In this document: one piece after another, positions 45,259 to 57,300 of the stretch
Layout of the letters: each line of letters opens with the position of its first letter
Position numbering within the stretch: the first letter of the stretch is position 1
NCBI GenBank assembly: GCA_025677835.1
Contig: JAIXMR010000013.1
Location: forward strand, 1-64,000
DNA from: Sporodiniella umbellata
Taxonomy: Eukaryota > Mucoromycota > Mucoromycetes > Mucorales > Rhizopodaceae
Direction of reading: 5' to 3'
DNA length: 64,000 nucleotides
Notes under the pieces: model-generated
Seen by the model: only the letters and a program-made list of their open reading frames with translations
Databases searched by the model: none
Told to the model about the DNA's origin: nothing
Made by a program: the position numbers and the translations under genes

Positions 45259-47242
45259 AGTTTTCCGTGAGCGCGAGCGTGTTTCTAATCTTGTGTTCAT
45301 GATAAATTAATATATTCTTTCTGTCTCCTTTAAGCGTGTATTTCCCCTCTCGATTGTACTTCGTCTCCTAATAATACTCCTACCCCGCTCCTTTCTTTCT
45401 TAAAATAAATACACTTTTCATCTTTTTTTTAAAAAAAAAACCCCCTCAAATACATTTAAATACGCCTTTATACAAATATAGAGATCAGGCTTTAAAATTT
45501 GTTTTAATGTCTGTGCTATACATGACCGTATAGCAATAAGGCGTTATATTAATACACGTTCAATTTTAAGGCTTAGTATCGACATTTTGCTCACTTTTCA
45601 TTTGAATTATTGTCATTTGCTGTTCTACTCCAAAAAAAAAAAAAAAAGACTTTGTTACGACCAATGGTATTTTAACAATTACAGTATTTAAATAAACTGA
45701 ATATTACTGTAGGCTTTAATATACAACTTGTGTTCCTAAAAAAAAAAAAAAGGAGATACTCAAATTAGCTCTCAGACTTTCTACTAAGACAACAAAATAT
45801 TTATAGACTGATCTTATAAAAAAAAATTATCAAAGGAAGCTACAATTCAAAAACTTACCCATTTTGTTGTATTTAGCTCAAAACTGTTGACTATCCTGCG
45901 ATATTTTTGAACAGAAAAAAGCGAAGCTCGATTTTTTAAGTATTAAAATTTCGCTCATTTTGAAAATCAAAGCACACAAAAGGTATATCTATATACCCTT
46001 AATTTAAGATTTTGGAAACTATGAAATAGAGCTATATATCGAAAATTGAGTAAAACCCTCTAACTGTTACGTTTTGTTTTGATAAAACGACTACTTGAAA
46101 TATGTCATTTGTATGTGAAGTGGTTTTTTTAGCTGGTTTTATCGGTTGCTGTTTTACGCTTCAAGTTTAAAGTTTCAGGCGCTCATCTTTTGGATAAAGT
46201 TTGTATGAGCCTTTGGTTGTTCGAACATGAAAAAATTTGGGCAGACACACTGAGAGGCTAAGCATTTTGTAAGTTAAGTGACAAGCCTACATTACAAGAA
46301 AGCTACTATAAAAAAAAAAGAGCTTTTACACTCTGAAAGTAATAAATAATGCATCAGGTAGTTTGACAAAAACGAAGCCAAACCGTATTATGTTTTTTTC
46401 TTTTTTTTTTTTGTTCTTATCTGTATTGACATGTAAATTTTAGAGCATAAATCGTATTTGAAATCTTAAAAAAGCCCTTAAAAATCAATTTAGTAACGAG
46501 TACGAAATACTTATGAGTTCATTCGCTCATAAATAGCTATCGCTCAATATGCAATTGATTTAAAGTCTCTTTCGACCGAAGAAAAGCCGTTCGCCACTTC
46601 AAGTAACATCATGACCAAGAGAGCATACATTTTTATTAAGACTTCTTTTTTTTTCAAAAAAAAAAACAAAAACAGTGGCGACAAGTTTCGAAAGGAGTTC
46701 TTGAGATAAATCTATACGTCATTAGGCCCATTCGGATAAAATAAAAAATCATTAGATATAAAACCTTAAACCATATATATAGGCTTCAATTAAACCGTGT
46801 ACTATTTCTTCACAGTTTAGTGCGCAAGGAGTTATTCAAAGGTAAATAAACGAAACGATCACATATGTCTTTTAATTGAACTTCCATCATACGGTTGGAA
46901 CATTGCGAGGTTATATAGCATATATCTTTTTAGATTGGGCTAACTGAGAGCTACTTGTAAAATATATCGGAAGCGTTTTCGTATACAACTGCTCTATAGA
47001 ATTCTTATGTATTTATATGTAAATAAGTACTTGTTGTAGCTTAGTACCTTGATCGACTCCATCAACCACTTTTTAGGCTACTTGCAAGATAGGCTTCGAA
47101 TTAGCTTTTTTTTTTTTGTAACAATAAAGCTATTTTTATAAAAAAACTCAGGTAGTACCAAATATTATTGTTTTTTACAACAGTGGCGCAAAAGAAAAAA
47201 AATAACCTTCTCTTCTTTCTTTTACTTTCTTTTAACTACACA
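45259..47242. other. AT-rich spacer
   Basis: About 2 kb with many A and T runs, including T8A10 at 45423-45440 and a near-palindrome T8-C-A11 near 46649. AATAAA near 45402 probably ends the C2H2 transcript. No gene is supported. Confidence 0.45.
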
Positions 47243-49845
47243 ATGAACAGAGTCAACAGTACAGGCAGCGGAATGGTAGGTGGCTAGTAAAAAAAACAAA
47301 AGCTTGTTTTTGTCTGACATAGATATGTAGTCAGGCGAAATTGAGCAAGTGGTTACCAAACTGCTTCGAACAACAAAAGCTCTTCTTGAGGCCTTAACCC
47401 AATGGGCCAATCTACGCGCTACTAAATCTGAAATTTATGAAATTCATGACACTCTGGAGAAACAGTTTTTTTTAGTTTCACATGCATTCGAAGAAGTCAG
47501 CATTCCCATGAGGTATAAACGCTCACAAGACGATCTTGCGTTTTTAATGTACGATTGTTTATTAGTGATCTTCAGTGGATTCCAAGACAACTAAGAGACT
47601 CTGTATCTATAGCTATGGTTGAGCAACCCTCGCTAACCTCCCTAGACCAACATTTGCCTCGTATAAGAGAAGTTATAGTTCACTTACTTCATGGCCTAAA
47701 AGGAAAACAAGCACAACTACGAGAGAAAGAAAAAGAATCACGTGCATCTGTTCGTTCTAATAGTAGTACAGATTCATGGAACCGCGAAGTTCCACTTGCA
47801 GCTTTGAATCGAGGCGCGAGCAATAGCAGTAACCCGCAGCGAATGATGATGTACCCCAGCCAATCTCCCCCTCTGCTCCCTATGGGCTCTCCTCGTATGA
47901 ACGAATATGATGCTTGGTCAGGTGGTATGCCTCGCCCTTCAATACCCGTCAATGATCTCTCATCTCGACTGATGCGACCTTATTCACCACCGCCACCTCA
48001 CAGCTCTCCAATAATACCTTTACCATCACGATCCACTTCGTCCACGCGAACCCCACCACCACCACCACCGCCTGCTCCTGCTCCTGCTCCTATCCCCGCT
48101 ACCCCTCTAACACCTACTGCTTTTGATGAAAACGACCCTAATACAGCTAACGCCCTGGCGGCTTTAAAGCGTCAAGAGAACCTTGCTCGAAGATCTTCTG
48201 TACGTCGAGCATCTATGTATAGACACGGTGACACCGTCACGAGAGATGCGCCTCCAGTTCCCTCGCTACCCAAAAGCCAACTTTCTTTAACGCAAGAAGT
48301 TGAAGAAGAGGAGGAAAAAGGCGAGCCAGAGCTGGTTTTGTTTCTTCAGATTGGAAAGCAAGTAAAAAAGACAACATATGTAGGAGAGATTAGTATCTCA
48401 GCATTAAATATGTTATTTGTCGAAAAGTTCAACTATTCCTCCCGCCAAAACGATTTTCCCAGCATTTACATTCGCGACCCAGCCATTGGAGTATCTTATG
48501 AACTGACAGATCTGGCTGAAATAAAGAATAATTCCGTTCTATCTTTGAATATTGATGGTAATAATGAACACTAATTTTATGGCTAGCACGTATATATAAC
48601 GATATAATAGATCAAGAAGAGCAAAAGGAGAGCCACAGGGATTTTATTTCTGAGATGTCCAACTCATTCCACAAAGAACTGAAAGAAGCAAGTCTGCTCT
48701 TTACAGAGCAGATTGAACAAGTTAGGAAACAGCTTGAATTATCAAATGAATCTGTTATCCAACAAGTAACCAGCCAGATTCTTGGGGAAATGAAAAAAAG
48801 CGAGTATCTACAAAAAGAGAAGATTGAGGAACAGAAAAAAGAATTAGAAGTAGATACAAAAGCGGAAAAAGAAACACCCATCCAAGACACTTTTAGTCAA
48901 AAGGCAGACGCTGAACAGCTGAAAAAACATCTGGATGAAATCCAAAGCTTGAAACGCGATATTGTTGTTCTCCGTCAATTAGAGCGAGAATCAAGGGAAG
49001 AAACAAACACAATGATACAGGAATTGAAAGACAAGGCAGCCAGCATGATTCAATCCAATCAAAAAAAAGAAATCAACACTTCTGTGGCTAGGTCCAGCCT
49101 TGAGGAGGGCAAGAAAACTCTTTTAGAAAAGTCTGAAAAAATTACCACTCGTCTAGAAGAGCTACAAGACACAATCGACCAACTCAAACTAGATGTTACG
49201 CAGAGAAAATGCCGACCATCAAACATTCAAATGACACACTGTGCAAAAGAACGCAAAGAACTTTCGGAAAGCATTGAGGAGTTTGGTATTTTTATTACTC
49301 AAGTTAAGCCAACATGGAAAAAAACATGGGAACACGAATTACAGACTATTGTTAAAGAACAACAAGCACTAAAAGATCAAGAGTATTTGTTGACAGACAT
49401 TAAGGATGACTTAGATGCACTGTCTGAAGTTTTTGAACAACTAGAGAAAATCTACGCTTATCAAGCCAATTCCAAATCAACCGTACGCGAATTTAGAGTA
49501 GCGCCCGCAGAGGAAGGATTTGAAGGGATGTCTAGTGTACTAAAACAGGTAGCTACAATCGATGTAGATCATGATCGTCGTTTGAAAGCTATGGAGCAGT
49601 CGGAGAAAATGAGACAAAGAGAGATGGCCAACAAAACAGATGACTTTGAAAAGGAATTATCTACCTTTGTAGACACGAAGAAACTCAAAAAGACTGGTGG
49701 AGCGTTAGAAATTGATCGATTACGTAAACAGAAAGATGAGGATATGTTGAAACAGATATATGCCTCTAAAACACAAAACAACAATATTAAACCAAAAGAA
49801 GATGAAATAGAAGCGGAGAATGTAGAAGAGGAAGGTGAATCCTAG
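47243..49845 (+). CDS. Bud6/Aip3-type actin-interacting polarity protein
   Basis: Four exons (47243-47275, 47331-47512, 47566-48557, 48611-49845) give 813 aa in frame. Residues about 12-110 form the N-terminal AIP3 domain (IEQVVTKLLRTTKALLEALT; IPRQLRDSVSIAMVEQPS). A Pro/Ser-rich linker follows, with PPPPPPP runs that could bind profilin or SH3 domains. The C-terminal core starts with MLFVEKFNYSSRQNDFPSIY and IYIRDP...YELTDL, continues as a long coiled coil, and includes WKKTWEHELQTIVKEQQ. Bud6 assists formins in nucleating actin cables at growing tips and buds. The start codon is on a 33-nt first exon, since an in-frame TAG sits just before exon 2. The family call is firm. Confidence 0.9.
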
Positions 49846-49979
49846 TTGTGAAAACAAGCAAATAAACGATGGACTGTGCACCAATTTATTGTTTCAAATA
49901 ATCTTGGTCAAACAGATCTCTTTTTTTGTTTTTTTGTTTTATTTTATTTTTTACTCTTTTCTTATACCATCATTATCAC

Positions 49980-50573
49980 ATGTCTTCACTTCACTTGCCT
50001 TCTTTTATTTACGACAGCAAAAAAGGGAAAAGTAAGTCTCCAGAGGGTGCAGTTCTGGAACGTACAGCTAGCAGAGGAACACTATCCAAAATGAAGCGTC
50101 TTGGATCTAAGCTGATTAGAAACAAAACAGTCAAGGAATCGGCTCATCGTCCTCCCCCTTTAGATTTGAAAGTATGCGAGGAAGCTAACTATAGCCAAAT
50201 ATCGCTGGCTGTATCTTCAATTGCTTCATCTGTTGATGATCATGTTACGACACCTACAACTGCAGACTATTTTAAACATACTTTTAATTTAACCCAAGAC
50301 GCTAATAAAGAGCCACAATCAAGCATTTCAATAATAGAACCCAACACTGAAGAGGACAAAGGGAAGACAAAGCCAGAGGCCGATGAAGGAAGTGATACTG
50401 ATACAATGGACAAAAGTAGTGTTGTCGAGGATCTATTATCTGACCTGTCGCTTGCAAGGTATCATTCTGCAGCTGCACTACAGCAGGTAGACCAGGAGAT
50501 CGAGCAGGAGTTTTACGAAAATCATTTAAACATGTTGGAAACTTTAAATTCATATCCAAAGCTATTTTTTTAA
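49980..50573 (+). CDS. Hypothetical 197-aa protein
   Basis: A single exon starting 134 bases after the Bud6 stop, same strand. The start at 49980 gives MSSLHLPSFIYDSKKGKSK; upstream ATGs would add a hydrophobic reading of T-rich leader DNA and are not used. Residues about 13-60 are strongly basic (KMKRLGSKLIRNKTVKES) with several RxxS/T sites, one of them RTAS. The rest is acidic and disordered up to a helical end (AAALQQVDQEIEQEFYENH). No family was recognised. The intact reading frame and balanced composition support a real gene. It converges on the Sly41-like gene with only 21 bases between stop codons. It is not an extra Bud6 exon, as Bud6 already ends in a normal acidic tail. Confidence 0.6.
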   Translation: MSSLHLPSFIYDSKKGKSKSPEGAVLERTASRGTLSKMKRLGSKLIRNKTVKESAHRPPPLDLKVCEEANYSQISLAVSSIASSVDDHVTTPTTADYFKHTFNLTQDANKEPQSSISIIEPNTEEDKGKTKPEADEGSDTDTMDKSSVVEDLLSDLSLARYHSAAALQQVDQEIEQEFYENHLNMLETLNSYPKLFF

Positions 50574-50594
50574 TAATTGTCAAAATAAAATGAA

Positions 50595-51717
50595 TTATAA
50601 AGCTTTATTAATATTTGTAGGCAAAAGTTCCGTTTCATTGATTTTGCTCTCTTCCTTATCCACTTCATGCTTCGCCTTTTGGTAAAGATGTAGGCCCAAA
50701 AAAGTCATTACGATACCTAAGCTTTGCGGGATTGTCACTGATTGTCCAAACCAGAAAATACTCATCACAATCACAAATATACGCTTTACCAAAGAAGCAA
50801 TAGAATAAGTAACGGGAGAGGATAAGCTCAGAGTGGTAAATGCGAACCAGCTCTGTGCAAAGTTCATGGTTCCGTTGAGAAAAAAGTAGCAAACTAGCCA
50901 GAGACTAATATCTTGTTCTTTTGAGACTAGTTCAGTGCCATCCGAATAAATCCAGATAGGTATCATGAAAACGAAAGACATGAATGAGGAATAAAACAAC
51001 ATGTTCATCTTATCCAGCTTGTTCGGATTTCGGCTCCCCATTTTGCTTTCTTTAAACAGTAATTTTTTACTGAATATGTTTTGCATCACAAAAATTAAGC
51101 ATGAAGCAAGAGCACATAATAGTCCAACCATGTTGTTTGAAAACGTAAACGAGCAAGCAAGCACAACACCACACATAAGCGGTATAAGCGCAATGTAGAC
51201 CTGTGACGAATATTGGACTTGGAATACAAACCGGTAGAATAACACTGTAAAAAGCGGTGCTAAAGCCTAAACCAAATCATAGTCAGTGCACAATAACTCT
51301 CACAGGCTTGGTAAAATCACTCACTTTTATGGTATGAACCAGACTTACTGGAATCCTACTGATAGATATACTTGAGAATATATGTCCAACAATCAAAAAC
51401 AACGATAAAGGAATCATTGTTTGAATGATTTGTCTAGTAGGCTTTTTTATTCCAGTCGATTTCGCTATATTTTCCATTATAACGCACCATAGAGCAACAA
51501 ATAGAAACTGGATGAAAGTTAAAGTGACTGGGTATTTAAACAAGTTCATGATGTGTTTTCCAGTGTTATTAGAGAGTGAAGAGCAAAGGTACCACATAAA
51601 ACAGCACACCGCAAATTTTCCATTCTCTGAAAGTATTAGTTTTTTGTCCAAAGAAAGTTTAGAAAGCCAATTTGTATTCGACTTTTGATTTTTTGAATCT
51701 ATTAAAATGCCTGGCAT
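50595..51717 (-). CDS. Sly41-like triose-phosphate-translocator family transporter
   Basis: Two minus-strand exons (51717-51325 and 51266-50595) with a 59-nt intron give 354 aa. About nine or ten membrane helices are visible, including FAVCCFMWYLCSSLSNNTGK, VTLTFIQFLFVALW, FYSSFMSFVFMIPIWIY and SLGIVMTFLGLHLYQKAKH. The TPT-family signatures are HTIKALAPLFTVLFYR at the exon join and CLIFVMQNIFSKKLL. The closest known relative by motif is yeast Sly41, an ER/Golgi protein of the nucleotide-sugar/triose-phosphate transporter superfamily. The substrate cannot be read from the sequence. The C-terminal tail is acidic and ends in LPTNINKAL. Confidence 0.88.
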
Positions 51718-52717
51718 TCTAATGTAAATCTAAATATGTATGCTCTATATTTTTGTGTGTCTTTATATATACATGTATGTTTTGTGTAGGAAGAGACTTA
51801 AGATTTATTTACAAGAGAACTATATAAAGTGACGATGCGGATGAAGAAAGATCAATAAAAAAAGCAAGTCAGATGATGCATACTCTAGTTTTTACCTGAA
51901 ACTTATACGTATAAGCTAAAAAAGAATGCTGAAAACTTCTATTTTATAGGCGTTTAATATATATATATATATAAAACAAGGGGGAAACAAAGAGATGCTG
52001 TCTAGTGAGCGAAGGCTTGTTTTTTATATTGTTAAGAAAATGAGAACCAACAAACAGTCTGGCTATGATTAATCCTTCCGATCTACTCAATTATTTGTGT
52101 AACTAGACCAATAATTGACACACAGCCACAACCAATCTAAGCCAATTATAAATATACATGCTTAGAAGTTAGGTGATGTAGAAAGCAGTATTCTAACTGC
52201 AATTCAATGTTTATCGAGACTGATTATTATTGTACGCTTGGTATCTGAGAATAGTGTTGTTACCTGTACTTCAGGTATTAAAATAAGAGCCTTTTTGCTA
52301 TGTTCGTAATTGGGTTTTTTGCAAGCCATTGCTAGTACAAATTAGCTAAAAGCAACCTTTTTGCACTCTGTATTCGTATCCAAAGAACAATCCGGTATCA
52401 AAAAATTTGATACATAGAGACCACAATCTAGGGAAATATTTAGTAATGTTAATGTTTTGCCATTGTATCTGTCAAACGACAAAGCGTACTGATTCTAAAC
52501 AGGGCTTATATTCTAATGGTTATTAATGAATTTCTCAAAACAAGACATTATTCCACCAAAACCGCCCTTTTTCTATCTACACCTTTTGCAGGTGCCTAAC
52601 CATATTTCTACCTATGATGCGTTGTTGTAGTGATTACATGTGGCTCTACTAAGCGTAGCGCTGTAGAATGTTTACAAGTTTGTTTTTATTTATTGTTTTT
52701 AGAACTACACATACAAA
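51718..52717. other. Spacer between two minus-strand genes
   Basis: 1 kb, AT-rich, with a (TA)n run at about 51957-51973. A minus-strand AATAAATAAA (plus about 52685-52695) is the likely poly(A) signal of the phosphoglycerate mutase gene. No gene is seen. Confidence 0.45.
51957..51973. repeat. (TA)n microsatellite
   Basis: Short TA dinucleotide run in the spacer. Confidence 0.75.
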
Positions 52718-54336
52718 TTAAGCCAGCAACGACTTTCCGGTCATCTCCTTAGGGATATCAAGACCCATATATTCAAGGACAGTAGGAGCGACGTCACAAA
52801 GGGCGCCTTCTGCGTTTTCTGAGAACTTCTTATCATGCTCATTAACCATAACAAAAGGAACCTTAGCACAGGTATGAGCAGTGAAAGGGTGTTGACCATC
52901 GTCAGACAACATTTTTTCAGCGTTGCCATGATCAGCAGTAATGAAGAGAGCATAGCCGTTCTTTTGACAAGCTTCGAGGATAACACCGATAGCCTTGTCA
53001 GTGGCACCGACACCCTCGACGGCAGCATCGTAAACACCAGTATGGCCAACCATATCAGGAGGGGCAAAATTGCACATAACAAAAGGATACTTGTCAGAAT
53101 CGATAGCCTCTGCCACTTTTTCGGCGACTCCAGCAGCACTCATTTCGGGCTTCAAGTCGTAAGTAGCAACCTTGGGAGAGTCGACCAAACCACGTTCTTC
53201 AAGGTTAAATTGAGCTTCAGAACCACCATTGAAGAAGAAAGTGACATGGGCATATTTTTCAGTCTCAGCAATGTGCATTTGAGGAACATCGTTCTTGCCT
53301 AACCATTCAGCAAGAACGTTGTCCATAGATTGAGCAGGGAATGCAACCTTGAAGGGGAAATCGCTCTTGTATTGAGTCATAGTAAACACTTCAAGATTCT
53401 TGGGGACAGGGGAATCGAAAGGAGTAGGAGAAACACCCAAGGCTTGAGACATTTCACGCATACGATCAGAACGGAAGTTGAAACAGAAGATAGTATCGTC
53501 ATCCTTAATCTGACCTTCCTTATTGATAATAATGGGCTTCAAGAACTCGTCAGTTTCACCAGCAGCGTAACGGTCTTCGATAATCTTAACAGGGTCGGAG
53601 GCTTCTTCCCCTTTAGCCTGGGTCATACCATCGAAAGCAACTTGAACACGCTCCCAGCGCTTATCACGGTCCATAGCATAGTAACGGCCGCAGATATCGG
53701 CAATCTTACCATATTGAAGCTTTTCTAAGGCTTCAACGAGTTGCTTCATATATTTGCTAGACGACTTGGGAGCTGTATCACGTCCGTCACCGAAGAAGTG
53801 AATGTAGGATTCAGGGACGCCAGCATCCTTGGCTGCTTCAAGCAAAGAGACAAGGTGGTCGATATGACCGTGCACACCACCATCAGAAATAAGGCCCATA
53901 AAATGAAGACGACCGTTATTGCTCTTGGCGCGTTCAAATGCCCCCTTAATGTTTTCTATTTGTCCGAACTCTTTCTTTTTCATAGCAAGGTCTATGCGAA
54001 CAATATCCTATGAGAGCTTTTAATACAAAATAAAGTATACTTTTTTTAAAAAAAAAACTTTACCTGATATACAACGCGACCAGCACCAATGTTAAGATGA
54101 CCTACTTCAGAGTTTCCCATCAACCCATCAGGAAGACCAACGGAGTGCCCGTGAGCTGAAATAGCAGTGAAAGGGTGCTCCTTCTCCAGCTTGTCCATAA
54201 CGGGTGTTTGGGCATTGAAAATTGCATCTCCAATGTGGTCTTCGTTAGGAGAGATACCCCAACCGTCAATGCAAATAAGGCATGCCTTTTTAGAAGGCTT
54301 TTGTTTTGTTTCGGGCATTTGTCCTCCTCCGGGCAT
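52718..54336 (-). CDS. gpmI: 2,3-bisphosphoglycerate-independent phosphoglycerate mutase
   Basis: Two minus-strand exons (54336-54064 and 54007-52718) with a 56-nt intron give 520 aa, the normal length for iPGM. It interconverts 3- and 2-phosphoglycerate in glycolysis using Mn2+. The metal site is visible: DGWG (Asp24), the nucleophile Ser76 in [16 protein letters not shown] (Asp and His), TADHGNAE, and the His of [11 protein letters not shown]. Substrate-site parts GDGRDTAP and FNFRSDRMR are also intact. Codons are clearly richer in third-position C than in neighbouring genes, which suggests high expression and explains several long antisense frames. The start at 54336 gives a short acidic lead [11 protein letters not shown]. 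The intron carries a T7A10 block just inside the donor. Confidence 0.97.
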
Positions 54337-57300
54337 TTTAGGTAATACGTGTGTATTTAGAAGAAAAAGGAAAACAATTGGGACAAGGAAACAGTTTCAT
54401 ATAGTTCAACTGTAACCAACCAAACGTCACAATCCGATCAAAGTCACGGAATCAAACTCAGCATGGTTTGGTCATGGTTCTTGGGAATCAAGGATTATGT
54501 ATTGTAACACCTACCCTCCTTGATACAATTAACAATCGATCATTACACTTTGGGAACCGATTTAATCCAAAGCAATATCCAAGGCCTTTTTCATTTGATA
54601 GCAAACTTTTTTTTTTTCTTTTTAGTTTTCAGCTTATCGAAACATCTAGTACAGTAAGGGTTGCTTTGTGTAGCGGCACAGGCGTCATATTGAAAAGTAC
54701 ACCTGTACCCTTACAGTCGGCCAAACTAGACTGTCCTAGTTTTATTTGGAAACGACTGAGTATTACTTTTATTGACCCAGTTTAAGAATAATAAAAAATG
54801 ACTGTCCAAGTGTAAGCAGAGTACAAACAAACTGCTGCTTTCAAAAACTTCAAGTGTATGCGGCAACTTAACATACTTTGAGTTATCCAAGGAGCAAGCA
54901 GCCTTCAAATTAGGCAATGCGCGTGTAATTGTTTGCTTAGTGGCGGTTCACAAAATCTATAATGATATCTGGTTCATTTTGCTAGATACATCACTTTTAG
55001 AGTGTTTTGATATGGAAATATGCATGATACGCGTCTTGTTTTTTTTTCTTCTTCATATTTACAGTTCAGACCAGATTTACAAACAAACAAAAGTCTTTTC
55101 AGGCACTATTACTACATGATAATGATAAGAAAAACACCCAGTTTTGTCGCCTTTGTTTAGGGGTTACTTATTAAAAATAAATTAATGTTTTGATCTATTG
55201 AGTTTCTGACGACAAAATAGAGCAACGGATTAGCGAAACGTTAGTTGAATGGAATCAAAGTTTTATATTGTAGTTTATATAGACTTAGAAAAAAAAACAG
55301 ATATTTCGTGCTTAATAGCACGTTTTTTGAAATGGTCGAGACCCTATCCACCTTTTGGGCTATTTTTTTAGACAATTTTGTTTTAAAATACTGTTAATAG
55401 GTGGCTCACAATCTTTATCATGTTCACTATGTTATTTAAACACGGCTTTAATATAAGTACATATAAAGCTTTTTTTTCCTAGGTTTTCATCATTAAATAA
55501 AAAACTGTACTATTTTGAGGGAATTTTAGACTATACTAAGAGACAATAAATGTACAAAGTTTGCTTAGAAAAGGTGGAGTATGTTGATATTTGTTGCTTA
55601 AAAAGTCTCGACAAACCAATAACTACTTGTCTTTCTTGAAGAGTCTTTTTTTTTAAAAAAAAAAAAAAAAGTCAAAAGCATCAGTATCTTTAGTACTTTT
55701 CTAAACCGTTGCTTAATAAAGTACTCTATTTATTTTTATACGTTTCAATGTTTTTTTTTTTTTTGAAAAAAAAAAAAGCGTTGGTGTTCACGTTGATAGC
55801 TAACTAATATTACACTCTTTTGGTAACTTTGTTTGTGATCAAATATTTATAAAAGAGTCTGAATGTTATATAGAAAGTCAGGATTGACTGTTAGTACGCT
55901 ATATAGTTTAGAGTTTCTTTCCAATATTTCAGAGGAAGAATGGGTAAAGTCTGTAGATATAATGATGACTATAAATTAGTTTGGCTGGTTGATCACCCAT
56001 ATTGTAAACATCAGCAAAGTATGGGCTAACAGACATAAAAAGGAACCATCTCTATGGTCGATAATCATAACTCAAAAATACCAAAAATCCACATATAAAT
56101 TCAAGCTAAATCTAGGTCCATCTGTAAATAGGACAAGTAAAGAAGAGAGAATGGGTAGACATTTCTGTCTGGCTATAAACTAGCTTCCAAAATTAAATTA
56201 AACGATAATAGCATTAAATCCCTCGTAGTTTTTTGACAACTAAACCGACAATCATACGATCAGTATTATTGAAAATGTCACCAACTATCTTTGTCCTACC
56301 TTTGGTGATCTGATAATCAATGAATCAAGCATCGACAACCATACCACTGAAAAGCTTTAGTTAAAACCTACTTTTGTCCAATCAAGAATAGCAAAGTTTT
56401 AAAGACATAGTTGAAAAACGTTAACAATTTAGTAAGTGTCTAATGAAAAATTGTATGTGTGTTTCGGGGGTTTATATGTAGGAAGCTGGTTTCAAATATA
56501 TATATATATATATATTGTATATCATACTGGTCATTTCAAGAAAGGAATACCTACAAAAGTGGGAGTACAGCCAGAATCTGGACACTTTGGCCTGTGTGTA
56601 AACCTATGGATTGTTTATAGTCTATCTGTAGATTCTAAAATCTAAAGGCCATAAAAAGTAAAAGATAGCTGGTACAAAGGGAGCACAGCATTGAATCCCC
56701 ACACTTTACTATTTGTAGAAAAAATGGCTTCAACGTTTAACAAGCTTAATCTACATAATGTACGTATAGTTGTGGGTAATGCCATGATACACAAAACCGA
56801 AAAAATTATGACAAAAATCCACAAAATGGGCATACTAGTTTGTTCCTGTCCTCATCTTTACCTCTTTTAGTTCTCATGACTATTATTGGCCAAAAATTAA
56901 GGAAGAGAGGTACATAAAAAAAACTACTTTTGAGGAAAGAAATGACTGTCAGAAGAGTCAAGAAGATAGTCTTGAAAATCGATCTGAATACTGTCAGTAT
57001 CAGACCCGTTACTCAAGAGAACCCTTAACAAAGCGTATGGATATGAAAAGAATACAAATCAGTAAGTTTTTCTTATTGTGACGATCTACTGCTTTCCTAC
57101 AGTTTCTATTGGCCAAACAAAATACTCTATTTTCTAACGCAAAGTACTGTACCACTATGTTTATTGCCAGACGGCCAATTGTTTTTTTTTTTTTTTTTTT
57201 TTTTGCAACCGACAATTACTCTTTTTATAATCTACATTATTCGTCAGCCGAACTGTACCTTCAAACCATGTGTACCATTTAGCCACAAAAAAAAAAAAGA

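Noticed and set aside
49835..49979. Hydrophobic N-terminal extension of the 197-aa orphan (FFCFILFFTLFLY)
   Set aside because: It is a translation of a T-rich leader; the ATG at 49980 gives a more normal N-terminus.
52741..54415. Several antisense frames (132-155 codons) across the phosphoglycerate mutase gene
   Set aside because: They arise from the C-rich third codon positions of the real gene and encode no recognisable protein.
55930..57060. Possible worn mobile element in the 54-58 kb spacer
   Set aside because: No inverted ends, target duplication or transposase motifs could be found, so it is not annotated as an element.
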